Below, piece after piece: positions 19,710 through 22,426 of a stretch of DNA of 22,426 bases. Position 1 is the first letter of the stretch; each line of letters opens with the position of its first letter. Origin of the DNA: Rhizophagus sp. LPA8_4_AMF (taxonomy: Eukaryota > Glomeromycota > Glomeromycetes > Glomerales > Glomeraceae); NCBI GenBank assembly GCA_021464525.1, contig JADRCO010001116.1, positions 1 through 22,426 of the forward strand, read 5' to 3'. A model generated the notes under the pieces. That model ran no database searches. It was not told the DNA's origin and worked only from the letters and a program-made list of their open reading frames with translations. A program made the position numbers and the translations under genes.

Positions 19710-21179
19710 TTAACAATAATGAGATAACTCTTCTTCTTTTTCTTCTTCTTCATACCGTTTATTGTAAAATTTAATAATACCTAGATTTTCATATTTTTCT
19801 ATTATTTCAAAATTTTCTTTATTTATTGTAGTATTATTAAGAAATACTAAATGAAGTAATCTTTTAGGTATTCTATTTTTCCAGCTTATAAAAAATGATT
19901 CCCAATCTTCTGGAGAAGCACAAATATTTGATCTAATGTGCATTTTTAATTCATAAAAATTATTTGGTGAATAATTTACAATAGTATCTAATACTTCATT
20001 TTCATTAAGATCATATCCACACTGAATTATAATGCTTTCTAAGTATTTACAACAATCAAATATAACTCTTAATATAGCCATTCCACCTTTATTAAGTCTT
20101 ATAAGAAAACTCCTAATATTTGGACAAAAATTAGCAATAGATAAATTTAAAGATGCATTCATTTCACCTACATAAAATTTTTTAAGGTTACTTCCATTAT
20201 TTCTTAAAAAATTCACCACATACTCAGACTTTGGACATTTATAAGGAATTTTTAGAATTTCTAACTTCGAAAAATTAACATATTGTAACTTTTTAAAATC
20301 TTCAAAACCTACTCCATATTCAAATGAAAATATTAATTCTTGTAAGTTTGTGAATGAACTGACAAATGAAAATGGTAAATCATCATCATCACCATAAAGT
20401 TGTAATTTTGTTATTGTGTGAGAATGCTTTACTATAGTAGGTATAATACATGCCCAATTACATCCATTATAAGCTGATAAAGTTAAAATTTTTAAATTAT
20501 TCTGTGAAGAAATTAATTCTTTTAATTCATTTGAAACTTCAACATCAGCAAATGATATAGAAATTGATTGCAAATTATGACATATTTGAGATAGTTGGTA
20601 AAAAAGACTTGAAGGAAGATTTGAACTACAACAAAATTCTGAAAGATCTTTTGTCCAAAGAACATGAGGAAAAGAAATATCAATGTGATTGCAACGAAAA
20701 TAACTAATATAGCAACAAGTAAATTTTTTCAAAGAAGAAATTTGACTTGTAAGCATCTTAATAACTTCATTTGCAACTAAACTGTTTCTTAAATCTAATG
20801 GGTTAATGGATGCCTTAATTCTAAGGGCATTATCTACTACAATAGCGATCTCGTTAATTGAAAGGACTTTGCAAAATTCTGCATAATTAAATAATGGTGG
20901 TTTTGAAGTAGGCGTAGAAATGTAAATTTTATTTTTAAATAAATGTTCTTTTGATTCACTGGAAAGACAAGCAATTAATGTACTAAGAATTGATGATGCC
21001 ACTGATAATGAACGTTGTTGATAGGAACTTTTAAAATCCCAAATATTCCTCCACAATATTCTAACAGCTATTTTACACCAAAGACGATTAACTAGCAAAC
21101 ATGAATACAAAGTGGGTTCATCTTTTTCTAAACATTCAAGAATTTCATCTAAACATTCATTTGGAATTTGGCAAGCCAT
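19710..21179 (-). CDS. F-box protein with leucine-rich-repeat-like C-terminus (copy B)
   Basis: A single-exon frame of 489 residues starts at ATG 21179-21177. The F-box covers about residues 3-50 (IPNECLDEILECL, LYSCLLVNRLWCKI, ILWRNIWDF) and should bind Skp1 in an SCF ubiquitin ligase. The C-terminal region has the same irregular leucine-rich repeats as copy A (NLKILTLSAY, ITKLQLYG, NLQELIFSF, KLEILKIPY, YLESIIIQC), presumably a substrate-binding solenoid. The two proteins differ mostly by substitutions and a few 1-3-residue indels. The acidic tail differs (YEEEEKEEEL), and differences seem more frequent in the last 150 residues than in the F-box. The gene lies in the same orientation as copy A, with about 4.3 kb between them. 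The frame is intact; a role in regulated protein turnover is inferred from the family, and the target is unknown. Confidence 0.87.
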   Translation of the reverse strand: MACQIPNECLDEILECLEKDEPTLYSCLLVNRLWCKIAVRILWRNIWDFKSSYQQRSLSVASSILSTLIACLSSESKEHLFKNKIYISTPTSKPPLFNYAEFCKVLSINEIAIVVDNALRIKASINPLDLRNSLVANEVIKMLTSQISSLKKFTCCYISYFRCNHIDISFPHVLWTKDLSEFCCSSNLPSSLFYQLSQICHNLQSISISFADVEVSNELKELISSQNNLKILTLSAYNGCNWACIIPTIVKHSHTITKLQLYGDDDDLPFSFVSSFTNLQELIFSFEYGVGFEDFKKLQYVNFSKLEILKIPYKCPKSEYVVNFLRNNGSNLKKFYVGEMNASLNLSIANFCPNIRSFLIRLNKGGMAILRVIFDCCKYLESIIIQCGYDLNENEVLDTIVNYSPNNFYELKMHIRSNICASPEDWESFFISWKNRIPKRLLHLVFLNNTTINKENFEIIEKYENLGIIKFYNKRYEEEEKEEELSHYC

Positions 21180-21310
21180 TTTTTTTTAAAAAAAGAATAT
21201 TGGGGTTTAAAGAATTTAAAAATGAAAAAAAAATTAATTGTCCATTGTCTTATTGAGTAATAACAAATACGGAGTTTCTTGGATGTTCACGTTGCATTAA
21301 TTAATCTTAA
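21180..21310 (-). promoter_or_regulatory. upstream region of F-box copy B, shared with copy A
   Basis: It aligns with the region upstream of the F-box gene ending at 15387, including AAAGAATTTAAAAA, TCCATTGTCTTATTGAGTAATA and ATACGGAGTTTCTTGGATGT-like text, then diverges. The shared block marks the minimum 5' extent of the duplicated segment and is the likely proximal promoter. The 11-base inverted repeat of copy A is absent here. Confidence 0.45.
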
Positions 21311-21446
21311 TCGTGCAACAAAAAATTTAGTTTGTACACCCACTTTTGATTATTCGTACTCCTACCCCTGTAATAAATCATGATCAACAATCACTTTATT
21401 AACATAAAATTATGCATAATATAAACAGTTTCAAAAATTTCAAGTT

Positions 21447-21686
21447 ATGGAAAACTGGATGTTTCATATTATTCCCAGAAATTTAATTCGGGAAATTGAT
21501 GTTCAGGAGACTGGAGTTTCAGGAAATGATACAGTTCAAGAAATGGGTATTCAGAAAATAGAAGGTATATTCAAGAAAAGGCAATCGTACTGTAACCTTG
21601 ATTTTTCACATCCGTCTCCAGAACATTGTCAAAAAGTTACTAATATTGAATCATATGACAAGCCTAATATTGTGCAACACATTTGA
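21447..21686 (+). CDS. small open reading frame, function unknown
   Basis: ATG at 21447 opens 79 codons ending at TGA 21684-21686. The composition is mixed and soluble-looking (for example VQETGVSGNDTVQEMGIQK, FKKRQSYCNLDFSHPSPEH), unlike the surrounding low-complexity DNA, which slightly favours real coding. No signal peptide, membrane segment or known domain is seen. It is divergent from F-box copy B, with about 270 bases between the two ATGs, so the two could share an upstream region. It may be a small gene, the first exon of a broken gene, or chance. Confidence 0.3.
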   Translation: MENWMFHIIPRNLIREIDVQETGVSGNDTVQEMGIQKIEGIFKKRQSYCNLDFSHPSPEHCQKVTNIESYDKPNIVQHI

Positions 21687-22264
21687 GTGGAAAACATATA
21701 ATCGATTAAAATTTGGAACATATTTTTCATTTCTGTTATTTTTTAGAAAGTTATAATGGCTGACCTCTATATATATTGTTCGGGATCCTAATGAAATCCA
21801 TTGTCTAATGGTTCTTTTTCAGCACTTACCCAATATGTTCACAGCTACCAAAATTTTTCCAGATTTCAGATAAGCCAAATTTTACTCAAGTGTGATCGCC
21901 TGCTCACACTTGCCGAAGTTTTTCCATTTCCACAAATAAAATCAATATATATGCTTATCAATTATTTTTAAACTTGTGTACTTCTATAAATGCTACAATA
22001 TATGAACTGCTTATCGAATAATACCAGTGCTACTCTATCATTTTTTACTTTCATTTTTTCTTAGCCGGCTGGCCCTTTCTCATGTATTATTACTTCATGA
22101 AAAAATATAATAAAGAATTCATTTGATTTTTAAAATATACGCATGTTTATTTTACAAGTAAAAATTATATATTACATTTGTTTTTTTCTCTACATGATTT
22201 ACATATTATAGGTATAAATGTTTCGCACTAGCAAATTAACAGAAAAAACCTAATCCTCTTCTGT
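21687..22264. other. intergenic stretch with a hairpin
   Basis: A perfect 9-base inverted repeat, CAAGTGTGA (21887-21895) / TCACACTTG (21904-21912), lies in a slightly GC-richer patch. AATAAA on the plus strand at 22109-22114 and its complement TTTATT at 22146-22151 are possible polyadenylation signals for transcripts converging here. No gene is seen. Confidence 0.45.
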
Positions 22265-22426
22265 TTAAGCACCACCATAATTAAAAGTAACATTAATCAT
22301 CACATTTGCATTTTGTGAAAAAGAAGGTAATGTTGGAGTAACGGGTCTGGAAATATTAGGTGTTTCGATGGTTGATGGTGTTTTGACAGAATTTGATGAT
22401 GTTGCAAGTGATGATGATTTGCCAGA
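22265..22426 (-). CDS. C-terminal end of a Ser/Thr-rich protein (partial, runs off the right edge)
   Basis: On the minus strand one frame is open from the window edge to TAA at 22267-22265, 53 residues. It begins with a Ser/Thr/Asn/Pro-rich segment (SGKSSSLATSSNSVKTPST, then ETPNISRPVTPTLPSFSQ) and ends with VMINVTFNYGGA. Such low-complexity Ser/Thr/Pro text is typical of a disordered tail. Because the rest of the gene lies beyond the window, the family cannot be named. A possible polyadenylation signal on this strand lies at 22151-22146, about 115 bases after the stop, which supports a real gene end. Confidence 0.55.
   Translation of the reverse strand, partial: SGKSSSLATSSNSVKTPSTIETPNISRPVTPTLPSFSQNANVMINVTFNYGGA

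Noticed and set aside
1-22426. CRISPR arrays, prokaryotic operons, rRNA or viral genes
   Set aside because: No regularly spaced repeats, ribosome-binding sites or viral hallmark proteins were found. The spliced genes and family content are fungal.

Overview
The window looks like nuclear DNA of an arbuscular mycorrhizal fungus close to Rhizophagus (Glomeromycotina). The basis is strong AT-richness with long A/T runs, short GT-AG introns (about 40-110 bases), and protein families known to be greatly expanded in that lineage: BTB-BACK-TLDc proteins, F-box proteins with leucine-rich-repeat-like C-termini, and large signal-peptide-bearing membrane proteins. Nothing prokaryotic, viral or organellar is seen. 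The species is inferred, not proven.

Layout. Bases 1-5800 hold no intact gene. They carry a nested palindrome (434-501), a decayed BTB-BACK-TLDc copy (960-1425), a PD-(D/E)XK-like nuclease-family pseudogene with one stop and five frame changes (1555-2815), a GC-richer repeat-like block (3860-4060) and a short coding relic of unknown family (4496-4690). Bases 5797-8960 carry a large secreted/multi-pass membrane protein gene. It still has a TATA box, signal peptide and recognisable introns but has many frameshifts, so it is called a pseudogene. Bases 8961-10699 hold an orphan exon-like segment, a probable SINE bounded by a 15-base target-site duplication, and a 92-base tandem repeat.

Bases 10700-12211 are an intact two-exon BTB-BACK-TLDc gene, followed by a second decayed copy at 13149-13740. 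Two F-box paralogues lie on the minus strand at 13921-15387 and 19710-21179; they share about 100 bases of upstream sequence, so they duplicated together with their promoters. Between them is an intron-dense stretch: a plus-strand series of degenerate exon/intron-like modules (16431-16822) and a minus-strand small gene model built from tiny exons (17853-18490). The right edge has an unassigned 79-residue ORF and the C-terminal end of a minus-strand gene running out of the window.

As a whole this is an accessory region shaped by gene birth and death: intact members of expanded families (possible cullin-RING ubiquitin-ligase adaptors, both BTB and F-box) sit beside dead copies of the same family and short repeats. 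No operon-like system is present. The least explained parts are the intron-dense segment between the F-box genes and the SINE-like element.
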